Positions 41,285-53,099 of a stretch of DNA of 64,000 nucleotides are shown here, one piece after another (position 1 is the first letter of the stretch; every line of letters starts with the position of its first letter). The notes beneath the pieces are model-generated. The model worked only from the letters and a program-made list of their open reading frames with translations, was not told where the DNA came from and did no database searches. The translations under genes and the position numbers were made by a program. Source of the DNA: Prostheceraeus crozeri (lineage: Eukaryota; Platyhelminthes; Polycladida; Euryleptidae); contig CAJQUW010001115.1 of NCBI GenBank assembly GCA_907163375.1, positions 127,001-191,000 of the forward strand, written 5' to 3'.

Positions 41285-41672
41285 ACATCCATTGATTAAT
41301 CCCTGCAATGACCTCCATACTAGAAAGGTGTTAGAATCCTTTGTAATAAAATCGCATCCCGACAATGTTGTCAATCTCAATTCAGGCCTCATTGATTTAA
41401 ATATTTATGTTGTTAATCTCGTTGTTGGGGTGTTGGAAGTGTTTCATCTTAGATGTCTGAGCCGCCTTGCACATGTCATTCCGCCCCTCCTGTGTCGGCA
41501 CGCTCTGTTCTCTTCTTACCTGTTAACTTCCTCATTTTTATCTTTTAGTGTATGTGTAGGTGTAAATGTTTTTATTCATTTCATGATTATGACCGTCTGA
41601 AGGACGGTCGAAAGCTCGAATACCATTCTTCTTCCCAACTATTGTGGTTTTTACTTTATTCACATCCATTGA
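41285..41672 (+). mobile_element. Penelope-like element 3' fragment, broken
   Basis: The frame HTRKVLESFVIKSHPDNVVN followed by LNSGLIDLNIYV resembles the C-terminal end of GIY-YIG-bearing retroelement proteins (R-K-x-x-ES-x-I-K ... N-x-x-x-G). About 250 bp further on comes the tail motif 'gaccgtctgaaggacggtc' and 'gaaagctcga'. Only the 3' end is present. Assignment is by pattern and is less certain than for the 10310 copy. Confidence 0.5.
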
Positions 41673-42719
41673 AGCTGAGGAGATGCTGCAGGTTCCACAG
41701 GCATATGTCTACTTCAAACGTTGCCAAATCAGCGATGCTGTTGTAAGTAGTAGCGTCGACTTTTCATCGATGTTCGATGATTTTTCACATAGTGACGTCT
41801 TCTTTTGTACCAACCTAAGAATACAATGGTTGGACTGAAAGTGCATTTCAATGCTATTGTGTAGCATAACAGTGCGTAATATGTACCTACTATCCTCAAA
41901 ACACTGTTTGTTTCGTCTTCTTTGGTGAATTTCACTCAAATGGAAAGATGAATCACTAGCACATGAAGAATAATGCAACCAGTATTACCTTTCTAGAAGA
42001 GATAGTTACATGCCTCGGATACTACGATTCAATCTTTAATGTGTCTTCAAGATAGATGCAAGCGGTTTTGCGATCATCTGGCAGCAGAATCTATGGGATC
42101 AATTATCAAATCTTGATTTCTAGATTCCTCCATTCAGTGGCCATGATAGGAACTTCAACCACAGCTAGACTTCCTCGGTGCACCACAGCGTCATCACAAT
42201 GGCACAGGCATGGTTGGTTAAGCATCTATTTTTGCACATCTATCTCAATTCTGTTACAATGTGCATTATCTGATGAATTCAAATAACACAATTGGTACCT
42301 GAACCAGCAACCAGCGATCATCAAAAGTTGATTGAATTTCAATTAATTGATTGGAAAAAGCATTCAAATTTCAAACAAGTTTTGTTATTCCCTGGTACGC
42401 AACCGTGAGTAGCCTTTTACTGTCAATATGGATACATGTGCTACATAGCATACATACATGCCTATGCAACACATGGTGATGTCGTAACTTATATTTTACT
42501 TTCACTACAGGCCCTATATCCGTTTAGCGTCCTATTCCCCACCTCGGTTGGGTTGGACGATCTCCCTTCACAGAATTTCTCCAGGTGTTCCATGATTATT
42601 ACAGGTGCTCCTCATAGTGCAGACGCAGACAATTATGACTCATGATAAACATGTATTACGGAATTGCTAGAATAATATTGTCTGATCATTCGGTTGAGTG
42701 ATTGTTTTTCTTCAACCGT
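41673..42719. other. intergenic, nothing recognised
   Basis: No recognised feature. The open frames are short and unrelated. Confidence 0.4.
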
Positions 42720-43510
42720 TTTCGTAACCACTGCTGGATCAAGGCCTCCACATGAACTATTCAGGTTGCCTCTCCTGGGCCGCGCTTATCCAGTTGGGTC
42801 CCACTGTCCTGATGTCGTCCATCCAGCGAGTTTTCCCCTCCGTCTCTGGGGTGCCATTCCGTCACCGCTCTCGTTCATCCAGCTGCCACGCCACATGTCC
42901 TGCCCATCTCCATTTTTGCCTGGCTGCTTCTCTCGGCACGTCTTTGACACTGGTTTTTCTCTTATCCAGGTGTTCCTCATCTTGTCTCTTTTCGAAATGT
43001 TCAGCATTGCTCTCCATACCTCGCTGTGTTGTTCTGAGTTTCGTTCGCTGTTTCTTTATCGTTTTCCAAGTCTCGCTACCATAGATCAATGTCGGGAGAA
43101 TGCATAGGTCGAAGGCTTTTCTTTCTAGGCACAATGGAAGGTCGCTTTTAAAAATTACACCGCCTCATCCGAATGTTTGCCCTGACAAAGCACATCCTGG
43201 TGAAATTTCAGTGTCCATTCCATCCACCGTGCTTCCCATTTGACCTTAGTACACGCATCGTTTTACCTCCTCCAATTCGGCAACATTTATTTTGATATAA
43301 TTCGCATTTCCAAGCTAGTTTCTCATAACCCTGGTCTTTCCGGCATTTAACTTCATTCAGCTTAAGCTGCTTGCGTCCGCAAGTTCACTTATCATTCTCT
43401 CCAGATCTTCCATTTTGTTGGCAAATACTACGATGTCGTCTGCAAACTTAAGGTGCCTCAGACACCTGCCGTCGATTGCTATGCCTTTTTTGATTGATTG
43501 TTCACCACCA
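42720..43510 (-). mobile_element. 5'-truncated RTE-type LINE, reverse transcriptase C-terminal part
   Basis: Reading the minus strand, AIDGRCLRHLKFADDIVVFA holds the catalytic FADD box, followed by NKMEDLERMISEL. Further on come LCILPTLIYGSETW, KLRTTQRGME and the endmost ARQKWRWAGHVAWQLDER. The order and wording are those of RTE/BovB-like elements. Several frame changes occur (for example near 42990), and the endonuclease and 5' RT are missing. Confidence 0.85.
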
Positions 43511-44500
43511 CCAAACTCAATCATTTGGTCGTTTTGCCTTCAATTTCAACGGATTGATTGATGCTTTGAAACTAATTGATTGATGACAATTGAAATGTTT
43601 TGATTGCTCTGAAAATTCAATTACAATTAATTGATTTAATAGATCAATTAAATTGCAATCAATTTCCGCAATCTCTGCTGAGAACATCGGCATGTGATGC
43701 CCCAATTGATCGGATGCGTGCTTCACAAAAAACAACGACATTTTCAATTGGCGGAACACATAGTGAATTGTTCTACCTTCTTGAATTTCTAATTTCAACT
43801 CCTATAAACATCTGCTCTATTTGAATGCTTCTTACTTTGGCCGAATGCATTGATTCATCTGACTAAAGATTTCATTTGCTATTACATCACGTTGCAAGTC
43901 AAATCCAGGGATAAAATGCAGATGCGGAGATGAAATGAACGGAAGATGTCGAAGAATACATTCTCGGCTTTGAGAATATCAGAAACTGATCACGAGAGAG
44001 GATACTTAGAATTGTAGACAGACATGCGCAGTTCACTCTATTTGCAAGCAAGGGGAAATTTCATAAATTTAGTGTTTTTCAGCAAAATGAGCCTGGTGGT
44101 CAAATACTTTTTCATAGTTTCGTTTTCCGGAAAAATAACGCAATCTTCAATTTTTGGATAAAAACAAAATTACTCAATTCGCGTGCTTTCATGATTTTAA
44201 ACTGTGAAATTACAAACGAAACAAAAACATTTTTTTAGATGATAAAAGGCGAAATATGAACAATTAATGGGAATTAATAGGGGGAATATTCGACATCAAA
44301 GCTATATTTCTCAGAATTTCTATGTATGCACTTATGAGCAACATTATTTGTCGCACAGTAGCGACAACTTGTCGCACAGAAACGGTGTAAGAAGTCACGG
44401 TTTAGCGTGTTCCAGTTCACTTGCACCCACAGTTGTGAGACTGACAAGTATGACAAGTGCGACTTCTTTGCAAATGTGATGCAGCACATTGAACAGATTT
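43511..44500. other. intergenic, 'aattgattgat'-rich stretch, no gene
   Basis: 43540-43680 is rich in degenerate 'attgattgat/caattaattg' motifs and may be a decayed simple repeat or palindromic element. Otherwise nothing is recognised. Confidence 0.4.
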
Positions 44501-44503
44501 GTA

Positions 44504-44797
44504 TGTAGAGTGAACTCTCGTTTGAAGAATCACTCGTTATAAGAATAAATTCGTTATTAGAATCAAATCCATTCTCCCAAAACATTTCTATATAACGTTG
44601 TAAGTTTTCCGCTCATTATAGGAATAATTGTCATGTCACTTTCGTTATAAGAATCAATATATAAATAGTCATTCAACAAACTAGTATGAAATACTATGTA
44701 TTTTGCACTCGTTATAAGAATATGTGAATGACACTTAAACTCTCATAACAATCAAAACATACTTTCCCGATGTGATTATCATATCAAGAGTCCACTG
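44504..44797. mobile_element. pogo/Tigger-like MITE
   Basis: The left end is TGTAGAGTGAACTCTCGTTT, then repeated 'tcgttataagaat' motifs. The right end is GAGTCCACTG followed by TA, and TA also precedes the left end. The CAGT-GA-CTCTCGTTATAAGAAT style is that of pogo-type Tc1/mariner elements. About 294 bp, no transposase. Confidence 0.6.
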
Positions 44798-45414
44798 TAA
44801 TTGTTGAAACTCTACCTTAATTCAACAATTCGATCCAAAACTGAATGAGTTTCAAACATAGAAGTATTTTAACTTTGCTCCCTTCTTAACGGCAAGATAC
44901 ACACTTCAAAGATTAGGAGATCCGTCTGAACTGCTGCCAAACAGAAAGTTCATAAATCAAAAAGTTCGTGGTCTAAAAGGTCATGGTCAAAAAGTTCGCG
45001 TGCTCTAGTTGATCATTTTGTGTCATTGAAGTTCATTCTCTACATCATAACAATAGCAACTGAAAGTTAATCATGAAGTTAGCTACAAAAAGAATGGAAA
45101 ACACAAAAGAGAGATAGAGAACTCCTTCTTACCAAAGTCATGGATTTCTGTCTAAATGCAGCAATCTCGTTAGGAAGTTGAGCTTTATGAGTCTTTGGGG
45201 ATGTTCATTAACTACCAGCAGAAATTTGGTTAATGAACGGCCCCTATGACAAAGTGACAAGCCAATTTGTCAATGAAATTCTGACTGTCGATAATTTAGA
45301 AACGGTTTCAGAAATCATTGGTCACGCGGTCTAATATTTATGTTTCATACAACTTATACATGGATGAGGTAATGTCAGTTTGGCAGAAAACTGTGGCGAC
45401 AATTCGGCTACACC
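44798..45414. other. intergenic, nothing recognised
   Basis: A short direct repetition of 'aaaagttcg/aaaggtcatgg' near 44960-45000 is the only pattern seen. Confidence 0.4.
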
Positions 45415-45924
45415 CACAGAATTAGACAGGTCGTCTCTCCTTCTGTTTGACTAGAAAGGAAGTATTGGAATATGCAACGCTAATGAAATGGCACAATTGC
45501 TGACATAATACCATAGCAATCGAACAATGAGCAGCCAGTTCAACATTAAGCACAAATTGTGCGAAAATTCAGTGACAACCGGATTACACAGCTAAGAGAC
45601 ACAGACGATGTCAAGTTCAACAGAGAAGTTTCTGAACGCTTTTTTTTCGTGCACCTGCTAATTTTTTAATAATGATCGGAGGGTCCAACATTATCGAGGG
45701 AACTTTTGTGCAATGATCTGAATTCTTCGAATCTGAAGGAATCGTGGCGATCGGAGCACTTTGAAGGAATTCACAGCAATCCGCAAGCGACGCACGACTA
45801 TTTTTCCTATCTCTGCAAGGTGTTAAAAATTTCGTTTTCCCCACTTAGGAAGTTCTTGGAGCCATCGTTTTGAATCAGTTTGCACTTCTAGGAAAGTAAT
45901 GCGGTTAAACCATCTAATTCTGTG
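45415..45924 (+). mobile_element. hAT MITE, CACAGAATTAG family, copy 3
   Basis: 510 bp, the same length as the copy at 39406, with ends CACAGAATTAG and CTAATTCTGTG. Flanks GCTACACC and ATTACACT match in 5 of 8 bases, so its duplication has decayed or been mis-set. Confidence 0.88.
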
Positions 45925-45983
45925 ATTACACTACTCTCGATTTAACTCGCGCTTCGCGCTCGTGGTGTAACCTTTAAGTACAC

Positions 45984-46130
45984 CATAATGGGCAACGGTA
46001 ACAGTCTGGACGAAATCGATCACGTGCATACTGCCAGTGTGCAAACTCCAGTGTTTAGTCATCATTACATCTTGAAGAAATATAACCCGTTGCATAATTT
46101 GTACAGCAAAGTAGAGCAAAGGACTGATTT
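45984..46130 (+). CDS. possible micro-ORF, 48 aa, MGNGNS start
   Basis: An ATG in the context accataATGG opens a 48-codon frame starting MGNGNSLDEIDH and ending KVEQRTDF. Gly2 and Ser6 fit the general N-myristoylation pattern. No homology is recognised, and the 3' half overlaps the left arm of an inverted repeat, so chance is likely. Confidence 0.12.
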
Positions 46131-46399
46131 TTAAGGACATATATTTTAAGACAATTGAAGTGAGGAATAAAATCAGAGAAAGGCCTTCCGACCGGTCTGA
46201 GTTGTGTGCTGACACGGAACTGGTGTTAATCTACACAAGTGGTTGTTGGAGGGGAGAAGAGCACCTGCTCGATCCAACTATTTGCCCGAGAGCTTGTCTG
46301 CTCGCCATTTGCTTGCCAACGGATGTGACGGAGGTGTCAGAGAGTGTTTTATGATTATGTGTAGATCCGTGGTCTCCGTTTATGATGCAGTGGTCTCCG

Positions 46400-46452
46400 C
46401 TGACTGTGTCAGCACCGTCCAAGCCCACAGTAAGAGTGAGTGACGTTAAACC
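46400..46452 (+). mobile_element. SINE tail fragment
   Basis: The words 'tgactgtgtcagcaccgtcc' and 'agtgagtgacgtta' are the last part of the window's SINE family. The head is missing. Confidence 0.55.
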
Positions 46453-47934
46453 ATTACACCACAGTGAGGGTGCATATGTCTCCACAGTTTCGTTTTAGTG
46501 TTAAGAAAACTCGTCATCAAATTCTCATACACCACACTTTTCAGATTGCAGTACTGCGAATTCTGGGTAGAATAATTATATTACACCACAGTTTTGCCCG
46601 ACCACTCACTCACTTCATAGTAAAGGTAATATAAAAGGGCTTTCTAAAACATCTCTCACTGTGTACATTAGGTCGGTGGAGATGTATAACAAATAACAAT
46701 TAAGCACATTTGTAAGAGTTTAAACGAGGATCGCAATAAATCATTGGAAAAGCGAGAAGGATGATCTTGTCATTAATGTCCAATAAAGTCGCTGAGGTAA
46801 CAATTTCTATTGAGATTTTGCTAATGTAATTGTAAATGTGAATGTGAAATCTTTAAGTTGTGTTAGCATCATGGGCGTTGTTCATTAACTTAACATTTCT
46901 GCCAACATTAAACTTTATCCGAATAAAATATTCTGCTGTTTCTGAATCGACGGTGTTTGTAACATTCCGAAATAGGCTCAGTATTCTTGGGTTTTTTAGG
47001 TGTTTATAGGTCTTTCAAAATTATGGGAGTAGTTTTTCTGCCTATCAGATAACTAAATCACGGTTCTCTTTTTTCTGTTCGGTCGATTTTTAGCTCAATT
47101 AATGAATTTAAAAGTTATTGTGATAGTTCGGGCCTATTATATTAGTTGTCGCTTTCGCACTTAGCCTATTTCACACTGCTTCAAAAAATTATCTATTTAG
47201 CTAAAGTGTTTATGGGCTATCGATCTTGATTACATAACCATTATAATTCTGATGTTTGCAACAACTTGCCCCGTGTGCGGGACAAAGATACGAAAAAAGT
47301 CGGTGGTGGTTTTTCAATGGTCAAAGGGTTTTTCTATTATGTTTGTAACTGTAGATAAACATCTCATATCACCACATTTAGTCAATTAAGGAGCACAAAG
47401 AATAGTATGATGAGATTATACACCACTGTTTTGTTTCGTGTTACGGAAAACTCTTCGTCAAAATCTTTTTTAAGGACACTGTTTTCGGAATGTGGTCTGC
47501 TAAAACTGTGGATGTGGAAGAATGTTTCTCATACACAACAGTTTTGCCCAGCGGCCCACTATCTTCCATTGAAATGGTGATAAAAAATGGAAGCACAACA
47601 TTGAGGGTTGTAAGATAATCAGTTGTCTATAATCTTCTGATAAGAAGCCACTGTTTTCGGAATGTATGTCTGCATAAACTGTGGTTGTGGAAGAAATGTT
47701 TCTCTTACAACCAACACGTTTTGCCCGCAACTTACTCACTTTCAGAATTGTTAATAAAATGGACAGCACAACTCTCGATGGATTTATCTGTTTTGTTCTG
47801 TCCCCAAAACAAAACCGCAGTTTTTTTTGCCAAAATCTCTTATACTCTAGGAATGCACATATCAATGTCAATGTAAACGACATTGCCCATTGCCCTCTTT
47901 ACTAGCGAAAAATTAGTCCTCAGAATATTTAACG

Positions 47935-48162
47935 GCGCTTTTTTTTAAATTTATAATTTTTTATTTTTTTTTTTTATAATTTTTTTTTAAATTTTTTTTA
48001 TTTTTTTTTTTTATTTTTTTTTTTTTTTTAAAATATTTAAATTTTAATATATTTTTTTTATTTTAATTTTTTTGTTACTTTTTTTATTTTAGTTTTTTTT
48101 ATAATTTTTTTTTTTTTTATATTTAAAAATTTTTTTTTATTATTTTATACATTTTATTATTA

Positions 48163-48201
<39 letters not shown>

Positions 48202-48245
48202 TAATTTTATTTTTTTTTTTTTTTTTGTCTAATTTTTTTTTTTAA
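47935..48245. repeat. poly-T/A low-complexity tract
   Basis: About 310 bp composed almost only of T with scattered A and very rare C or G, within the 2.5-kb inverted-repeat region. It may be a real simple repeat or partly a sequencing/assembly artefact. Confidence 0.9.
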
Positions 48246-48645
48246 AATATTCTGTCTCGACTTTCCTAAAACATATAAAATCATAAATATCCTCTTACAT
48301 TATCATTCATTCATGTAGATCCGATGATAGAAGTGCATTTTGTTTCATGGAAGCTCTTGTCATTCCAGCAATTGCTCCGGACTTGTGCGCCCAGAAGCAG
48401 TTTGTAATTAGCATAGGGTTGCCATGGCAATAGCTTTGCTGTCCACTTACCGTCCATGTTATTGTCCCTGTCTCACATTGTACGTTATTATGTTCCTCTG
48501 ATTAACACCAGTTTCGCGTCAGCACACGACTTAGAGCAGACGGAAGGCCTCGTGTTCCGATTGTACTTGTCATTTCAATCGTCTTGAAATATATTAATCG
48601 GTCCATTGTATCAATTTTTCTGCACATCATTCCATCCACGGAATT

Positions 48646-49356
48646 AGTTTCTCTAAACGTGCCACTTAACTAGAAATGCAACTTTCCTTTCAATATTGAG
48701 CACACGTCGTCAGCTAAATTTCAAGAGGATGATCGTGAGATGTAGTAATCACAAGACAGAAAGCGTCACCATTCTTATATTTGTAAGACAATATTATATT
48801 ACATACGCTTGCATGGGTAAGAGCTAATATTTTTGGACCGCTAATCAATTGACTCGTTGACTATTGAGTTACAATGTACAAGAACATGAATTTGAATACG
48901 TATATTTATGCCGGAAATGTTAGACAGGCATGCACTAGAGGTAAATAATCACTTTTAAGTTGTCAGCAAGAGAATTGTGCTGAAGAAATGAGAAAACGAA
49001 AAGTCGCAACGATCGCGGAATTGCCCACCTGTACATGAAATCAGGCCTAGCAGAGCAAAGTAAAGCGGACTGGAATAATATTCGTGTAATGAGAAGAGAA
49101 CAGGAGAGGATAGGATTGAAGGCTGGATGTCATAAGACTTGACCATGCGACGTGCATTTATAGACGGCAGTTGAATCCAGGGAGGTGGAAGAGTAATCGA
49201 TAAGCGGAGGCGATCGTTTTCATTGGAAGCAGAAGCGAATGCCCGACGATCGTTTCCGCTTCCGAAAGTATCATGATACTAATGACTGACGCAATTCGCG
49301 TGTCAGGGCGAGGCGAGGTACTTCTGACTTTTGACCCTAAGTCTTGATATGAGTTA
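48646..49356. other. intergenic, nothing firm
   Basis: A purine-rich 'gcggaggcgatcg'/'cgatcgtttccgcttcc' inverted motif at 49190-49265 is the only structure. A related 'ggaagcggaagcga' lies at about 50387. Confidence 0.4.
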
Positions 49357-49410
49357 ATTAACAACAATGAAATTAAATAAGCGATAGATCAAATTGCCAT
49401 TCAAAAGATG

Positions 49411-49483
49411 TGCGGCTGGTAGGATTCGAACCTACGACCAAGGTTAACTAGACCTGTGCTCTAACCAACTGAGCTACGAGCCA
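49411..49483 (-). tRNA. tRNA-Thr(AGT)-like sequence, imperfect acceptor
   Basis: On the minus strand the D arm GCTC-agttggtta-GAGC, the anticodon loop CTAGTTA and the T arm GTAGG-ttcgaat-CCTAC are all in place, with anticodon AGT (Thr). One anticodon-stem pair and most acceptor pairs are lost, so it is probably a tRNA pseudogene or tRNA-derived repeat head rather than a working gene. Confidence 0.6.
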
Positions 49484-49674
49484 CTTACGCGACTGTGTCA
49501 ATTGGCAGGATCAAACCCTCACCACCACACATCAGTTGTCAAGGCAACAATAATCAATGAATAAGTAACACGTCACAATTGTGACCGCCGACATTAAGGC
49601 AAGTAGCGGGGATCGATTGTTCACCAAAGGATCTTAAACCATGTCGTGAATGCAATTAACAATGAAAAAAATGA

Positions 49675-49860
49675 AGCCTTTACGTCACTACTCCCCATAC
49701 TTGGGACTTGGACGGTGCTGACATAGTCAAACTTATGGAGCGTTGTAGTACTTTTAGTCCGGATGCCCTTCCTGCCGACTTTCAATGACACCTTCGGGGC
49801 TCGACCTCTCGACCAAAAGATCGCTAGGCCAAGCACTTAGCCACTGCCACGGAGACCACG
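49675..49860 (-). mobile_element. tRNA-derived SINE, copy 5
   Basis: A near-full-length minus copy with 'gtcactactccccatacttg', 'gatgcccttcctgcc', 'cttcggggctcgacc' and head 'gccacggagacc'. Similar 'aattaacaat' words flank it, suggesting an imperfect target duplication. Confidence 0.85.
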
Positions 49861-49934
49861 CATTGGAATGAAATTAACAATAATGAAATTAAATAAACGG
49901 TAGATCAAATTGCCATGCATAAGATGTGCGGCTT

Positions 49935-51760
49935 AAGTAATAGTTGCCATATTTAGTGGTTATCCTATTACAACTAGCTACAAATTGACACCTGTATTAC
50001 TAAATGTAGTTACTTCTATTTTCTCATTATGATGAAAACGAAGGGGTGTTATCTCAGAATACTGGCATTCGAAATCAGAACACCTCAGTATTATCTTATC
50101 AATGACAACTTTACACTTGTGTCTTGAGGCAATTTCATTGTAGCATTCTCAAACACTCTCTTGGTCGTTTAATATTTTTTTACTACACACGTGTTCGGAA
50201 AATATAACGTTTTTATTTCACAATTTCCCAAAAGTCAAAAGTTTCAGTAAATTTGAGAAGTATTTGACTTTTTGGCAAGTCAAAAAAAAACGCATGCAAG
50301 TCAGCTAGGGTTTACGACAGAAACTTCGTTTGACTGTGAATTAGGGAGGTGTGTAGCCCATGTCCAGTCTCCAATAATTGGAAGCGGAAGCGAATAAAAA
50401 GCAATCGCTTCCGCAGCCCTCGTTGAATCTGTTCTTATGATGAAAAGTAGTTGAAATTGCTGTTCACGCGAACAGCTTTGAATCGAAAATCAAAGATACG
50501 ACAGTCAGGAGCTCAAATGAAAAACTGCCATCTGAGTCTACAAACTAGATTCAATGTAATTGGATAGTTTCAGTGGCAATGGAACGAAAATTTCCGTCCC
50601 ACTAACAAGTCAGTATGGCCCAAGCTACAATGACGGCTGTCGAGGACTTTTTGTGCTTGAATTGTTCAAGTCTGCGAATATCTTCCATTCTCTGCCCAGG
50701 CGAACTGGTACTCTGCAATCCTCATGAGAATCAGCCGCATGGCAAGGCTCGGATAGATAAACGCAGAGTAGCCAGTTGTGCGGTCCTTCAGCTTCTCAGT
50801 CATTCTAGATCATGAAGCTAGTTTGGGTCATTCCGAGCAGCACTGACGAAGTCCTGTAACGAGAAACGCATCGTCTACCGCTGCCAAGAGATTTTCCTGC
50901 TTACTTTGTTCGTCAGAAGACATCTTACTATCCCATACATCACACTCAAAACTGCATAGTTCGACCGGGCAACGTAGAAACTCTTCATAAAGCATTGTGT
51001 GAATTTATTTGACTTCATCTCGAATGTCATTCAATCAAGAATGATGAAATTCCCCATTTCCGAAGCATATTAAATCTACGAGGTTGACATCTAGTCCACG
51101 TATGTCGTTCATTTTTACGTTCAATTTATCAAGGTCAACCATTCATCCCTTATCAGCAACTCAGTTTTGTCCGTACCTCGCGGCGGTGTTAAAACACTGT
51201 TTCAATAGTTTCCAATGTGGTGACATTACCTACTCTCAGAAGATTGGATTTTGATGCGAGAGAAGTTGAAGATATCACATTCAAAATTTTTGCCTAGAAA
51301 TCTCTAGAATGAGCTCAGGCAGGCTTTGTACACATGAGAATTATAAATACTTTCACAAGTGCCGAGTGCCGACACATCAAAAGAGACCGTTCTTTAAACG
51401 ATATCATCTCAAGAAGATATTATCTGGTTTTCGGCAGAAATTTGAGACAACTGCAGGCATTTAGGGAAGTAGAAAACAGAGCAGAGAATTCTCTGACAAT
51501 TCGAACGAAGTAGGAAAATACCATTAAATATCACCGAGACGCTAAAATATTGACCTCGTATAATGAAAAAAATATACGCTCTGATATTCTAAAAACAAAG
51601 AGTTGGATGAGCATTACGGAGAAGTATTTTGAACAGCCCAGTTTAACTAATCAGCTCTCATGTAGCCGAAATGGGTCATATCAGCCACTTAGATGTGTAA
51701 AAGGAAGTGACCGCACATGGTTTTACATTTAGTAAACCACCTTGTTTTAATATTGCAAGT
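49935..51760. other. intergenic, nothing recognised
   Basis: AT-rich. The 66-codon frame at 50615-50815 has no recognised features. Confidence 0.4.
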
Positions 51761-51769
51761 CCCTTGAAA

Positions 51770-52245
51770 CCTGGCTTTGGGAGTGAGACCAGACCGGGTC
51801 TCTGCCCTGGTGGAGGATAGTGAGGACCGGGCCGGGACGCGGCCTGGATTGGGGATTGGTCGGCAAGACCCCAGGCCGGCACCGTGATGGATTGGGAAGT
51901 GAGGACCGTGCCGGCACTTGGGGTGCGCTTTGGGAGTGAGACCGGGCCGGTACCGTGCCTGGATTGGGAAGTGAGACCGGGCCGGCACAGTGCCTGGCTT
52001 TGGGAGTGAGACCGGGCCGGGTCTCTGCCTGGATTAGGAAGTGAGACCAGACCGGGTCTCTGCCTGGATTAGGAAGTGAGATCACACCGGGCACGTGCCT
52101 GGATTGGGAAGTGAGACCGGGCCGGCACCGGGCCTGGATTGGGAAGTGAGATCACACCGGGTACGTGCCTGGCTTTGGGAGTGAGATCACACCGGGTACG
52201 TGCCTGGATTGGGAAGTGAGACCGGGCCGGCACCGTGCCTGATCT
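51770..52245. repeat. GC-rich minisatellite of ~35-bp units
   Basis: About 13 units of the type 'gcctggattgggaagtgaga' + 'ccgggccggcaccgt', each with the palindrome-like CCGGGCCGG or CACACCGGG variant. Two alternating variants (ggattgggaag and ggctttgggag) occur. It is sharply richer in G+C than its surroundings. Long frames through it on the minus strand in all three phases are a by-product of stop-free units. Confidence 0.92.
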
Positions 52246-52626
52246 TGCGAGAGACCAGATAAGCCCAGTCTGGATTTTGGAAACACTGTCTCGGCCGATT
52301 TTCATGATGATCTCCTTAGAAGTCCTCTTTAACTGTCAGACTTTTTTGATAATGCGTTGATGCACAAAAGAGTTTATTTTGGTCGGTTGGCCACTGTTGC
52401 CATTTTCTCTATCCTGATAAGATATCTGTATCCCGTTGTACTTCGATCATTTGTTTCGAATGACCACTCACAAGTAAGAGCACGATTTAATCTGCAGTCA
52501 ATAACTCTATAAAGGCTTGTTTTAGATCAGTACAAGTATGTCACAACTTCTCCTTTGGATATGCATGTAATCCGTTTATTCAAGAAAGTTGACAAACAAA
52601 CAATCCTGATTCGGTAGTGTTATAGT
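52246..52626. other. intergenic, nothing recognised
   Basis: A short stretch between the minisatellite and a hAT MITE without recognised features. Confidence 0.4.
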
Positions 52627-53090
52627 CACAGAGATGGATTCGTCTGTTGAGGTGACGGGATTCTATCTCAGCCATTGTATGCAGTGGTAGAGAAATATGG
52701 AAAGATACGTCATCCTTACGTGATTGGTCAAGGGCGCGCCATGCGTAAGGAAAATCGCATTACGGAGCACACGAGCTGTCGTTGTCACAATGAAGATTGA
52801 ACATCTGTCAAGTGAAAAGTGCATATGCTTGACTCAATGTTTCGCAGTGATAAATTCATCAAATGGAAGTATTATTCACACCGTTCGACTCTTCACGATC
52901 TAAATTTACTGACTGTGTACGTTCAATGTGGTGTCAATCTTCTGGCTGGTCAGAATTCAGGCTTGAATTTGCATTAATTTCAATGGAAAATTGATCTTTC
53001 TGCCCCTCGGGACTAGTTCTAAGCGTGACCATCAGTATTAAAAATGTCATCTCTAGACCAACCAACGCAGACAAAATAATTATCTCTGTG
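52627..53090 (+). mobile_element. hAT MITE, CACAGAGAT family, copy 1 (uninterrupted)
   Basis: 464 bp with ends CACAGAGATGG and TTATCTCTGTG. Perfect duplications GTTATAGT lie at 52619-52626 and 53091-53098. It serves as the reference for the split copy at 25486-28240. A third, diverged relative lies near 57310-57485. Confidence 0.92.
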
Positions 53091-53099
53091 GTTATAGTA

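Larger units (their letters stand above)
46090..48645. repeat. 2.5-kb inverted-repeat-bounded region with internal repeats
   Basis: 46090-46225 and about 48490-48645 are diverged inverted repeats; shared pieces include 'gtgtgctgac', 'ctggtgttaatc' and 'aaggcctt'/'gaggccttcc'. Inside, a unit of about 170-200 bp recurs at about 46475-46640, 47480-47600 and 47645-47780, with 'cactgttttcggaatgt', 'aaactgtgg.tgtgga' and 'acgttttgcccg'. It looks like a large non-autonomous element but no target duplication was fixed. Confidence 0.5.
49357..49934. repeat. ~60-bp direct duplication flanking tRNA-like sequence and SINE
   Basis: 49357-49417 and about 49871-49934 are direct repeats (shared words: 'aatgaaattaaataa', 'gtagatcaaattgccat', 'agatgtgcggct'). 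The first copy runs into the 3' end of the tRNA-like sequence, and the second copy stops at the same tRNA position. Confidence 0.75.

Noticed and set aside
42694-43107. 110-137 codon plus-strand frames
   Set aside because: They are the antisense of the RTE LINE coding region.
51676-52305. Overlapping minus-strand frames of 68-115 codons rich in Pro/Arg/Gly
   Set aside because: All phases are open because the 35-bp unit lacks stops and its length rotates the frame. This is a by-product of the repeat, not a coding signal.
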